A stretch of 44,500 nucleotides of DNA, taken from assembly GCA_934256595.1 (NCBI GenBank), contig CAKQOW010000014.1, positions 1-44,500 of the forward strand. Reading direction: 5' to 3'. The position numbers were made by a program, and so were the translations under genes. Below are positions 31,273-39,677 of this stretch, piece by piece (the first letter of the stretch is position 1; every line of letters begins with the position of its first letter). The stretch comes from an uncultured Clostridia bacterium (GTDB lineage: Bacteria > Bacillota > Clostridia > Peptostreptococcales > Anaerovoracaceae). The notes beneath the pieces were generated by a model. That model made no database searches. It was given only the letters and a program-made list of their open reading frames with translations, and was not told the origin of the DNA.

Positions 31273-32108
31273 AAGATACAATCTCCTTTTTTAATTCCCC
31301 GCCTGATAATAAATATCGCCAGAGCTGTCTGAAATACAATATAGCAGAAAATCATATATATACTTCCGTAGCGATTTACCCCCGTCACGCTGGTATTTAT
31401 CATATCAGCCCAGTTGTAGGAAAGACCGTCTGCAAATGTATTTGCGATAAGAGCCCCCAGCAGGATATACACAAAATGGTATATTGTTGAGGAAAGCATA
31501 AGCAGATAACGGTTAATCTTTTTTATAAAGGTCATAGAAAAAGCGAAAATTGCCGATGATACTGCAAATAGACAGCGTATAAATCCGAAGAATATGATGT
31601 TGAGGTACGGATAAGCGCCTTCAAAGCTGCATAATATCCTGTACCTGTCGTGCATCATAAGGCTTCTGAATGATACATCTGTACTGTAATGACCCTGCAG
31701 GGGAAATGTGGTAATCGAAAGTACAAGACTTACTGCGACTGCAATTCCCACAGTGACAAAGACCATCGCAGCCACAGCCAGAACCTTGTTTCTGATATAG
31801 CTGCTGCAGGAAGCTCTCGTTGTTATATAATTTGTAATCCCCTTTTTGAGCTCTGTGTAATAAACATCTGCAGCCATAATACTTGCAATCAGAGGAAGCA
31901 GAGTTGAAAAAACAGTATCCGTGAAATTGTAACAGTAGTAATTTCTAAGTATCGTAAGCTCCCACGCCGACGGAACCTGCGAAAGCGGCTTGCCCTGCAG
32001 ATTATCACAGGCAATATAAAAGTTTAAGAATACTGCAAAAAATATTATTATTGCTGCAGCATAAAACTCATTGCGCCTTACTATCTTTTTTACTTCTTCG
32101 ATAAACAT
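31269..32108 (-). CDS. Small ABC-2-type permease (first of three, operon head)
   Basis: The 279-residue protein starts MFIEEVKKIVRRNEFYAAAIIIFFAVFLNFYIA, a cytosolic amphipathic helix followed by the first membrane helix. Five more helices follow, with an outside loop after the first. The second half contains IRRGIKKG at the end. This is the common ABC-2/NatB-like layout. It is the first gene after the YtrA-type operator at 32186. The ribosome site is weak. Confidence 0.78.
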   Translation of the reverse strand: MFIEEVKKIVRRNEFYAAAIIIFFAVFLNFYIACDNLQGKPLSQVPSAWELTILRNYYCYNFTDTVFSTLLPLIASIMAADVYYTELKKGITNYITTRASCSSYIRNKVLAVAAMVFVTVGIAVAVSLVLSITTFPLQGHYSTDVSFRSLMMHDRYRILCSFEGAYPYLNIIFFGFIRCLFAVSSAIFAFSMTFIKKINRYLLMLSSTIYHFVYILLGALIANTFADGLSYNWADMINTSVTGVNRYGSIYMIFCYIVFQTALAIFIIRRGIKKGDCIL

Positions 32109-32185
32109 AGTGCATTTACCTGACTCTGTGTATTAAAAACAACATTAACAGCTGAGTAAACTGATATAATATTTCCTGTGTCTTG

Positions 32186-32220
32186 AGTGTACTATAACAT
32201 ACAGTACACTGTCAAGGCAA
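32186..32220 (-). promoter_or_regulatory. YtrA-type operator and promoter of the second ABC operon
   Basis: AGTGTA (32186-32191), 13 bases, TACACT (32205-32210) is a perfect match to the B. subtilis YtrA operator consensus. On the minus strand the extended -10 TGTTATAGT (32191-32199) lies in the site, with TTGCCT (32215-32220) as a possible -35 at 18 bases. Binding here would block transcription. Confidence 0.8.
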
Positions 32221-32240
32221 AATAAAATTTTTTTGAATAA

Positions 32241-32296
32241 ATTTTAAAAACTTCTCGTTTTCTGCAACATTTTTGCCGTTTTTTGCACTATATATA
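32241..32296 (+). promoter_or_regulatory. Promoter block of the CPBP gene, shared with the tandem XRE genes
   Basis: TTTTAAAAACTT, TGCAACATTTTT and TTTTTGCACTATATA occur in the same order as at 20284-20338. TATATA (32289-32294) is the likely -10. The distance from the -10 to the ATG is similar in both loci (38 and 33 bases). Confidence 0.65.
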
Positions 32297-32326
32297 GAGA
32301 GCTATTCAGGAAAGGAACAAATAACG

Positions 32327-33115
32327 ATGAAAAAAAGAGAAATGCCCTTAATTATGCCATTTGTAATTGCACTGGCTGCGGCAGCAGTAATGTACGAGCT
32401 TCAGAAGATTATAGGGACCGCTATGTTTCCGGTGTTTGACGGAGGCAAAACCAGCGACTGGAGTAATGCTACATATATACTTATGGACATTGCAATGATT
32501 ATTCTGTTTATCCCCTCATACATACTCCTGTTCAGGCCCGGGCGGGGCAGCGAAAGAATAAGGCTTGGGGATACGGGCGCGACAGGGCTTATTTGCGTAG
32601 CGGCAGGAGCAGTTATTACTTCCGTTGCAATAGGACTTGTGATTAAATTTGCAGCTATATGCGGAGCTTTTCCTGTCTTTGATAATGTGGAAATCATATT
32701 AAAAGACGGAAATCCAGTGCTGTCGGTGCTTTCGATAGTGATATGCGCGCCTCTTATGGAGGAGCTTGTATTCAGAGGCCTTGTGTTCAAAAGCTTCAGG
32801 AGCATAAGCGGTTTCTGGTTTTCGGCGTTTATGTCCTCTGCGGTATGGGCTGTGATACACCTTAATCTCGTTCAGGGTATACGCGCTGTGGGAGTGGGCC
32901 TGTTTCTCGCCTTTGTGTATGAAACCTATCAGAAACTTTGGGTGCCGGTATTTGCCCATATGAGCATAAATGCAGTTGCAGCGGCCTCTGACTACAGCGG
33001 GGTGCTTAGGGGGCTTCACCTTGAAAGCTGCTGGTATGTAATTATGGCCGTTCTGCTGTTTGCGGCGCTGTATCCGATATGCAGAGTTATAGCCAAAGGC
33101 GGCAGACGCCTGTAA
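32327..33115 (+). CDS. CPBP-family intramembrane metalloprotease
   Basis: The 262-residue membrane protein has about seven or eight helices and the Abi/CPBP motifs in the right order: MEELVFRGLVF (EExxxR), SSAVWAVIHLNLVQG (an xxxxH variant of FxxxH, with Trp before) and VFAHMSINAVAAA (HxxxN/B-type). These residues hold the metal of Rce1-like proteases. Firmicutes members process peptides or act in bacteriocin self-immunity. ATG 32327 follows AAAGGA; the 18-residue upstream extension reads through the promoter and is rejected. Control by an XRE protein is suggested by the shared promoter block. Confidence 0.9.
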   Translation: MKKREMPLIMPFVIALAAAAVMYELQKIIGTAMFPVFDGGKTSDWSNATYILMDIAMIILFIPSYILLFRPGRGSERIRLGDTGATGLICVAAGAVITSVAIGLVIKFAAICGAFPVFDNVEIILKDGNPVLSVLSIVICAPLMEELVFRGLVFKSFRSISGFWFSAFMSSAVWAVIHLNLVQGIRAVGVGLFLAFVYETYQKLWVPVFAHMSINAVAAASDYSGVLRGLHLESCWYVIMAVLLFAALYPICRVIAKGGRRL

Positions 33116-33141
33116 AAAAATAGGCTTAGTGCGGAATTTTA

Positions 33142-33174
33142 AGTGTCTATGGAATTGCCATAGACACTGTTTTG
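33142..33174 (+). terminator. Terminator after the CPBP gene
   Basis: AGTGTCTATGG (33142-33152) pairs with CCATAGACACT (33158-33168), a perfect 11-bp stem, followed by GTTTT. Its right arm overlaps the next promoter. Confidence 0.75.
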
Positions 33175-33183
33175 TAGTATAAT
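33155..33183 (+). promoter_or_regulatory. Promoter of the zinc-ribbon gene
   Basis: TTGCCA (33155-33160), 17 bases, TATAAT (33178-33183). The -35 lies in the loop and right arm of the preceding terminator. Confidence 0.7.
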
Positions 33184-33252
33184 CTAAAGTAATATTCAGA
33201 ATTTTAGACAGACCTTAGAATTATGATATAGACAGCAAGACGGAGGGAAATA

Positions 33253-34788
33253 ATGTATTGTAGAAATTGTGGCAAGGAGCTTCTTGAAAATGATAATTTC
33301 TGCCCTGTATGCGGGACAAAAGTTGAAAAAACCATACAGGAACTGGAGAACAGAGAAATAGTCTTTGATCCGAACACTGTGCCTGATACCAGAGAGAGTT
33401 TTGACTTCAAATGGGATCTGGACGATTTCAACAGACAGCAGAGAAAAACAGAAGATGCTGCAAGCTTTGACTGGGGAGATCTTCTCGGAGTCAAAAAAGA
33501 AAGAACAGTAAATGACAGAATTTCAGAGGCTTCACGTCTGCCGGGCAGAAGCTATGAGCCTATAAGCGATTTTGTCTTTGACCCTTCGGGAGCATCGCAG
33601 CCTGCGGAGCGCAAACCCGCAGATAAATTCGGCAGCAGAGAAGATGACTTTTACACTTTCAGCAAAAAGAACGCCGAGTTTCAGGAGCTTTTAAATAAGG
33701 AGCACGAAAGAGTCAGAAAGGCAAAGGAAGAAAGAGAGCTTCGCCTTGAGGAGCTTAACCTTGACAATATAAATAAGGAAATCGTACTTGATGAGCAGCC
33801 TGAGGAACAGGAACAGCCTCAGCCGGAGGAAACGGGACTTGCCAGAAGACGCAGGAAACGCAGAGAGGCAGAGCAGACAGAATACATACCTGTAGCTCCG
33901 CAGACAGAAATCCCTCTCAAAGTAGACGAGGACGATATTTCGGGACAGTGGCCGCCGGAGCCTGCGCAGGAAGCGGAAGCAGATAAACAGCCTGAAGTGC
34001 AGGAGCCTTCCGAACAGGAACAGACAGCAGCTCCTGAAACAGAGCAGCCTGTAAATCAGGTAGAGGAAATGGCAAGAGCAAGAGAGCTTCTGTTTAACAG
34101 CGACAATCTGGAGCAGCAGCTTGAAGAAGATGCGGCGCAGTCACAGGCGCCCGAAAAGGCGAGAGTTGCCACACAGCAGATAAGCAGAGACCAGTTTGCC
34201 GAGTTTCTCAAAAAAGCAGAGGAGCAGTTTGGAATAGACGCCCTAGACAAAAAAATAGAAGAGGACTACAAAAACGTAGAGGAAATAATGGAAGAGCTTC
34301 CTGACGCAGAGGAGGTTTCAGAGGAACCTGCAGATGTACAGACTGCCGAAATAAACGAGCCTGAGCCTGCAGCAGAGGAAGTAAAAGAAACAGCAGAGGC
34401 GGAGCAGCCAAAGGTGCAGGAGATTTCCGAAGAGGAGCAGACAGAGGAACCGCAGGAGCAGCAGGAAGCTGCGGCAGCCTGTGATGCGCCGAAGAAAAAA
34501 CGCGGCCGCAGGGTCAAAGAGAAGACAGGAGAGTTTCATCTGGGAGATTTCAAGGACGATAACTTCTGGAGCAGCGAGCCTGAGGTGACAGACGAATACG
34601 AGGAAGACGAGCCTGTTTCTGCAGGAGGCAGAGCGGCAACCGTTGTAATAGTCATACTGGCTGTAATACTTGCATTTATGATTGCAATGATGATTATAAG
34701 GTTCCAGTTCCCTGAATCTGCCGCGGCGCAGTTCATAGAACCGAAGCTTACAGTTATAGAAAACTGGATTAGAGGTATCTTTTCCTGA
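33253..34788 (+). CDS. Zinc-ribbon membrane protein with long acidic linker
   Basis: The 511-residue protein begins with a zinc ribbon, MYCRNCGKELLENDNFCPVCGTKVE (two CxxC pairs). A disordered linker of about 400 residues follows, very rich in Glu, Gln, Pro and Ala. Near the C-terminus a basic patch (KKKRGRRVKEK) precedes one membrane helix (about 460-483), with a short outside tail. It is a tail-anchored protein with its ribbon in the cytosol. Such zinc-ribbon proteins are common in Clostridia; the function is unknown. The UPF0182 gene starts 35 bases later, so the two may work together at the membrane. Confidence 0.8.
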   Translation: MYCRNCGKELLENDNFCPVCGTKVEKTIQELENREIVFDPNTVPDTRESFDFKWDLDDFNRQQRKTEDAASFDWGDLLGVKKERTVNDRISEASRLPGRSYEPISDFVFDPSGASQPAERKPADKFGSREDDFYTFSKKNAEFQELLNKEHERVRKAKEERELRLEELNLDNINKEIVLDEQPEEQEQPQPEETGLARRRRKRREAEQTEYIPVAPQTEIPLKVDEDDISGQWPPEPAQEAEADKQPEVQEPSEQEQTAAPETEQPVNQVEEMARARELLFNSDNLEQQLEEDAAQSQAPEKARVATQQISRDQFAEFLKKAEEQFGIDALDKKIEEDYKNVEEIMEELPDAEEVSEEPADVQTAEINEPEPAAEEVKETAEAEQPKVQEISEEEQTEEPQEQQEAAAACDAPKKKRGRRVKEKTGEFHLGDFKDDNFWSSEPEVTDEYEEDEPVSAGGRAATVVIVILAVILAFMIAMMIIRFQFPESAAAQFIEPKLTVIENWIRGIFS

Positions 34789-34823
34789 GTTCTAATCAAT
34801 AATATTTTTTAGGAGGAAAGATT

Positions 34824-37688
34824 TTGGAAAAAAAGAAAAGAGGATCGAAAGCCAGATGGATAGTTTTGGCGGTAATCGCATTTCTGCTTCTGGTATTTGC
34901 CTTAGTGGGATTTATCACCGACTTTCTCTGGTTCAAAGAGCTGGGATATGTGAGCGTATTCTTTACTAAGCTTTTAACTCAGATAAAAATCGGGGTTCCG
35001 GTCTTTATCGTGGTGGGTTTCCTGGTATATATTTACCTGAAACTGCTCAAAAAGGGATATTACAAAAAAGTTGAGTCTTTAGACGCGCCTAACGAAAAGG
35101 CTGTGAATATCATAAGCTGGGTGCTGGCAGGAATTTTCTCCTGCGTGGCAACATATTTCTGCGTATCGAACCTGTGGTACAAATGGCTGAACTTTGCAAA
35201 TAGCACAGATTTCGATATTTCAGACCCATTGTATAATAACGATATTTCGCTTTATGTATTTAAACTGCCGTTTATCAAAGAGGTCAACGGCATAATCATA
35301 GCTCTGTCAGTAGCATTTATAATAATTACACTTATCTATTATGCGATGCTGCTGTCCATGAGAAAACCAACCGTATTTGAAGATGCCGAAGAAGACAGTT
35401 TTGATGATGAATCGTCGCAGCAGGGTTCAGGTTTTGCAGGCTTTGACAATGCTGGCGGTCTTGGCGATATGTTCGGCAAGTTTGCAGAGTCGTTTGGCGG
35501 CAGAGGTCCCGTAAACAGACATGTAAGAAAGAAAAAACAGTTTGACAGCGACAACTTCAACCAGCTTCTGCACATCGCATCGAAGCAGCTTATAGTTGTA
35601 GGCGTTATATTCTTCGTAATGCTGGCAGTGGACTTCTTCCTCAAGCAGTACGACCTGCTTTACAACCATACAGGCGCGGTATACGGAGCAGGCTATACAG
35701 ACGTGACGGTTACTCTGTGGATGTACAGAGTCCTTGCAGTACTTTCGCTTCTGGGAGCGGTGGGCTTCATAATCGGAATAAGCAAAAAGAAGGTCAAGAC
35801 AATAGCAATAGTCCCTATAATTATGATACTTGTGGGACTTGTGGGAGCAGGCGGAGCGGTACTGGTTCAGAACTATGTTGTATCACCTGACGAATTAAAC
35901 AAGGAAAGCAAATACCTTGAGAGAAACATAGAGTATACACAGTACGCATACGGTGTTGACAATGTTACAACCAAATCATTTGCTGCAAGCAAGAACCTTG
36001 ACAGCACTGATATCAACAACAACCCTGAAACAATAACAAACATCAGAATAAACGATTATTCACCTGCAAACAAATTCTACAATCAGACGCAGGCAATCAG
36101 AACCTACTATAACTTCAATGACGTATTTGTAGACAGATACTATGTAAACGGCGAATATACGCAGACCTTCCTTGCAGCCAGAGAGGTTGACATCGACGGA
36201 AGCAAGATAAGCGATACATGGCTCAACAGACACATCAAATACACTCACGGCTACGGTGTAACTTTATCAAGAGTTGACAAGGTTACTTCAAGCGGACAGC
36301 CGGATGTGCTTGTCGGGGACATTCCGCCGCAGTCATCGGTTGACGAAATACAGATTGACAACCCTGCAATATACTTCGGTCAGCTTACAAACGACTATAT
36401 CCTTGTAGGCACCGATGAAGAGGAATTTGACTATCCGGGAGATGAGGCAAACCAGTACACCAAGTACTCAGGTACAGCCGGTATCAAGATGAACTTTGCA
36501 AACAGATGTCTGTTCTCAATCAGAGAAAGATCACTCAAGCTGCTGGTTTCATCAAATATAACCAGCGACTCAAAGATAGTCATAAACAGAAACATCACCT
36601 CAAGAGTCAAGAAGATAATGCCTTATCTGACATATGACAAAAATCCGTATATGGTTACTGCAAACGGCGGACTGTACTGGATATATGATGCATATACGAC
36701 AACATCAAGCTATCCGTACTCGGAGCCTTACAGCGAGCAGAGCAGCACAAACTATATCAGAAACTCTGTAAAGGTAGTTATAGATGCATACAACGGCGAC
36801 ACCAGCTACTATGTGGTTGATGACAGCGACCCTATTGCAAAGACACTGCAGAAGATATATCCTAAGCTGTTCAAGAACTTCGATGAAATGGACGAAGCGG
36901 TTAAGGCTCATGTAAGATATCCGAACACAATGTTTGATATACAGGCTACAATTTACGAAAGATATCATATGAACGATGTCAACGCTTTCTATCAGAACGA
37001 GGATATATGGTCAATAGCAAATGAGATATACGGCAAGGACGAAAAGGAAATGACTCCTAACTACTATATTCTCAAGCTTCCGGGCGAAAAAGACGCTGAG
37101 TTTGTAAACTCCATACCATATACTCCTAAGGGCAAGAGAAATATGACATCGCTTCTCATCGCAAGAAACGACGGCGACAACTACGGTCAGATAGTTCTCT
37201 ACACATTCCCTAAGAGCAAGGCGGTTTACGGCCCTATGCAGATAGAGGCTCTGATAGACCAGAACCCTGAGATTTCCAAGGAGTTTGCACTGTGGAGTTC
37301 GGCGGGCACATCATACAGCAGAGGTAACCTGTTTGTAATCCCTATAGAGGATTCACTGCTGTATGTTGAACCGGTTTATCTTGAAGCAAACAAAGAAAGT
37401 ATACCGGAGGTCAAGAGAGTAATCGTTGCTTTCAATGACCAGATTGCATATAAGCCGACACTTGCCGAGGCGCTTGAATCTCTGTTTGGAGAAACCAATA
37501 TAAGCAGCGGCAATGACAATTCCTCATCACAGACCACCGATGACGGTCAGATGTCGCAGGCAGAGCTTATCAAGGCTGCGGCAGATGCGTACGACAGCGC
37601 GCAGTCGGCTATGAAAAACGGCGACTGGGAGGGATACGGCAAATATCTTGATCAGCTGGAAAAATACTTGAATGAATTACAGAAATAA
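34824..37688 (+). CDS. UPF0182 family membrane protein
   Basis: The 954-residue protein matches the UPF0182 (COG1615) family in length and layout. A basic N-terminus precedes about seven membrane helices in the first 350 residues, beginning WIVLAVIAFLLLVFALVGFITDFLWFKELGYVSVFFTKLL. A large outside domain follows, with VDRYYVNGEYTQTFLAAREVD, TWLNRHIKYTHGYGVTLSRV and RCLFSIRERSLKLLVS. The C-terminal helical tail is alanine/asparagine-rich. It starts with TTG at 34824 after a perfect AGGAGG seven bases upstream. The family is widespread but has no proven function. Confidence 0.93.
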   Translation: MEKKKRGSKARWIVLAVIAFLLLVFALVGFITDFLWFKELGYVSVFFTKLLTQIKIGVPVFIVVGFLVYIYLKLLKKGYYKKVESLDAPNEKAVNIISWVLAGIFSCVATYFCVSNLWYKWLNFANSTDFDISDPLYNNDISLYVFKLPFIKEVNGIIIALSVAFIIITLIYYAMLLSMRKPTVFEDAEEDSFDDESSQQGSGFAGFDNAGGLGDMFGKFAESFGGRGPVNRHVRKKKQFDSDNFNQLLHIASKQLIVVGVIFFVMLAVDFFLKQYDLLYNHTGAVYGAGYTDVTVTLWMYRVLAVLSLLGAVGFIIGISKKKVKTIAIVPIIMILVGLVGAGGAVLVQNYVVSPDELNKESKYLERNIEYTQYAYGVDNVTTKSFAASKNLDSTDINNNPETITNIRINDYSPANKFYNQTQAIRTYYNFNDVFVDRYYVNGEYTQTFLAAREVDIDGSKISDTWLNRHIKYTHGYGVTLSRVDKVTSSGQPDVLVGDIPPQSSVDEIQIDNPAIYFGQLTNDYILVGTDEEEFDYPGDEANQYTKYSGTAGIKMNFANRCLFSIRERSLKLLVSSNITSDSKIVINRNITSRVKKIMPYLTYDKNPYMVTANGGLYWIYDAYTTTSSYPYSEPYSEQSSTNYIRNSVKVVIDAYNGDTSYYVVDDSDPIAKTLQKIYPKLFKNFDEMDEAVKAHVRYPNTMFDIQATIYERYHMNDVNAFYQNEDIWSIANEIYGKDEKEMTPNYYILKLPGEKDAEFVNSIPYTPKGKRNMTSLLIARNDGDNYGQIVLYTFPKSKAVYGPMQIEALIDQNPEISKEFALWSSAGTSYSRGNLFVIPIEDSLLYVEPVYLEANKESIPEVKRVIVAFNDQIAYKPTLAEALESLFGETNISSGNDNSSSQTTDDGQMSQAELIKAAADAYDSAQSAMKNGDWEGYGKYLDQLEKYLNELQK

Positions 37689-37695
37689 CAAAGCG

Positions 37696-37723
37696 GGACA
37701 TTCCGGGAAACACCGGAATGTCC
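37696..37723 (+). terminator. Stem-loop after the UPF0182 gene
   Basis: GGACATTCCGG (37696-37706) and CCGGAATGTCC (37713-37723) form a perfect 11-bp stem. No T run follows, so termination may be partial, leaving some read-through into the glutamine synthetase gene. Confidence 0.5.
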
Positions 37724-37752
37724 ATTGCAATTTAATTTGATTGGAGAAATAC

Positions 37753-39663
37753 ATGCTGGATTTTAATTTTGACAAAATGCTTTTTACTATCGGCCCTGAG
37801 GATCATTCGGCAGATAGAATTAAAACAATATTAAATGAACATCCGGAAGTTCAGTTTGTATCTTTAGTGGGTATTGATATAGGCGGACACGGAACAGACG
37901 AAAAAATACCTGTCAGAGCCTTCATAAAAGACATTGACAAGTTTCTTACAGAGGGAGTGCAGACAGACGGTTCATCAGTAGTGCTTCCTAAAATTGCAGA
38001 CCTTAACAATGCAAAGGTGGATATAATACCGGATCTTGATGTGAACTGGTATGTTGACTATAACTTTGACCATGTGCCGCAGAGCCTCGGATTTCCTGTG
38101 GGAAGCCTCAGAATACCGTCATATCTGCGTCACAACGATACATTTGAAGTAGGCTCAAGAGTAGTGCTTCGCGATGCTGTGGCAGACTTCAAAAAAGAGC
38201 TTATGGATCTTCTTAAGGCCAATCCGTATGTTTTTGAATATATGGATTTAGACAGCGCCGATGAGATTGAGGAACTGATAGTAACCTCTGCTACAGAACT
38301 GGAATTCTGGGTTAAAACGCCGGATGAGCAGTCTGACAGAGAGCAGCTTACCACAGCGCAGGAGCTCAAGGAGCAGTACTGGAAGAGGACAGTGGGTCCT
38401 GTTCGTACAGCTCTCGAAAGAACGCTTAACATTCTTGACTGCTACGGTCTTGAAATGGAAATGGGTCACAAGGAGGTCGGCGGCGTCAAAGCCAAGATGG
38501 GACACTCCGGACATTACGATCACATAATGGAGCAGCTTGAAATCGACTGGAAATATTCGGATGCGCTGCAGGCTGCGGACAATGAAAAACAGGTAAAATA
38601 CATAGTAAGAGATATATTCAGGCTTCACGGGCTTGACGTTACATTCATGGCAAAGCCTATGGAGGGCGTTGCTGGCAGCGGTGAGCATACGCATCTGGGT
38701 CTTGCGGCAAAGCTCAGGGACGGCAGAGTTGTAAGTATGTTCTCATCAAAGGACGGCAGGGACTTCCTGAATGTAATCGGCTACGGCGCGCTTATGGGTA
38801 TTCTCAACAACTATGAGGTTATAAATCCGTTTATAAGTGCGACAAACGATGCTTTCAACAGACTTAAACCGGGCTTTGAGGCTCCTGTATGCACAGTAAC
38901 CTCTATGGGTCACAGCGTTGAGGCGCCGTCAAGAAACAGAACCGTACTTGCGGGCCTTATCAGAGAGGCGGGCAATCCGCTTGCCACAAGATTTGAGCTT
39001 CGTTCCCCGAACCCTAACAGCAATACATACCTTGTAATAGCTGCCTCATATATGGCAATGCTTGACGGTATCAGAGCTGCTGTAACTGCAGGCAAAACTC
39101 CTGCGGAGCTGGAAAAATCAATTTCCAAGAAAAAGGGTGAAGAGGACTTCTACCTCGAAACCGGCAGAGAGTACAGAAGTGAAAAAGACGTGTTCGCGCA
39201 CTATACTCCGGAGGAAAGAGACGATATATTCGGCAGACCGCCTGAAACAGTATGGGAGAACATAACCGCATTTGATAAATATCCCGAAAAGCTTGAAATA
39301 TTCAAGAGCGGCGGTGTAATGACCGATATAGTTCTTGAGTCCTACAAAGAAGCCATAGTAAATCAGTGGGCTACAGAGCTTTACAACAGAATAATTCCTA
39401 ATGCAATGGATACAGTCAGAAGATGCAGAAAGCTTCACAACGAAAGCGCCACAGATTATGATATAGGTATGTGGGCGCAGATTTCCGCGCAGAGAGACAA
39501 AATCGCAAAGAATACCATGAATGAATTCTGTATTCTCAAAAAAATAAGCGACGCGCTGGACAGGGCAGACTACAATCTGGCTTCACAGCTGCAGCTTGAA
39601 GCGCAGAGGGAAATCCGTAAACTGATTGATATGTATAGTTCATATAAAAGAAATCTATTATAA
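37753..39663 (+). CDS. Glutamine synthetase family protein, long form
   Basis: The 636-residue protein has glutamine synthetase landmarks: a beta-grasp with GVQTDGSSV and PDLDVNWYVDYN, the catalytic opening SATELEFW (about 179-186), GHKEVGG, TFMAKPMEGVAGSGEHTHLG (about 297-316), RLKPGFEAPV and FELRSPNPNSNTYLVIAASYMAM. It is longer than type I enzymes (about 440-470), with a C-terminal extension of about 160 residues rich in helices (TPEERDDIFGRPPETVWENI). It lacks the N-terminus of type III (GlnN). The likely reaction is ATP-dependent glutamine synthesis from glutamate and ammonia, but activity on another amine is possible. ATG 37753 follows GGAGA. Confidence 0.85.
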   Translation: MLDFNFDKMLFTIGPEDHSADRIKTILNEHPEVQFVSLVGIDIGGHGTDEKIPVRAFIKDIDKFLTEGVQTDGSSVVLPKIADLNNAKVDIIPDLDVNWYVDYNFDHVPQSLGFPVGSLRIPSYLRHNDTFEVGSRVVLRDAVADFKKELMDLLKANPYVFEYMDLDSADEIEELIVTSATELEFWVKTPDEQSDREQLTTAQELKEQYWKRTVGPVRTALERTLNILDCYGLEMEMGHKEVGGVKAKMGHSGHYDHIMEQLEIDWKYSDALQAADNEKQVKYIVRDIFRLHGLDVTFMAKPMEGVAGSGEHTHLGLAAKLRDGRVVSMFSSKDGRDFLNVIGYGALMGILNNYEVINPFISATNDAFNRLKPGFEAPVCTVTSMGHSVEAPSRNRTVLAGLIREAGNPLATRFELRSPNPNSNTYLVIAASYMAMLDGIRAAVTAGKTPAELEKSISKKKGEEDFYLETGREYRSEKDVFAHYTPEERDDIFGRPPETVWENITAFDKYPEKLEIFKSGGVMTDIVLESYKEAIVNQWATELYNRIIPNAMDTVRRCRKLHNESATDYDIGMWAQISAQRDKIAKNTMNEFCILKKISDALDRADYNLASQLQLEAQREIRKLIDMYSSYKRNLL

Positions 39664-39677
39664 CAGGAGATGAGAAA

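Noticed and set aside
34266..34539. Cysteine- and serine-rich minus-strand frames in the zinc-ribbon gene
   Set aside because: They are the complement of Glu/Gln/Ala-rich repeats of the real gene; the repetition comes from low complexity.
39664..39677. T-box leader for serS
   Set aside because: Only 14 bases separate serS from the preceding gene, too few for a T-box.
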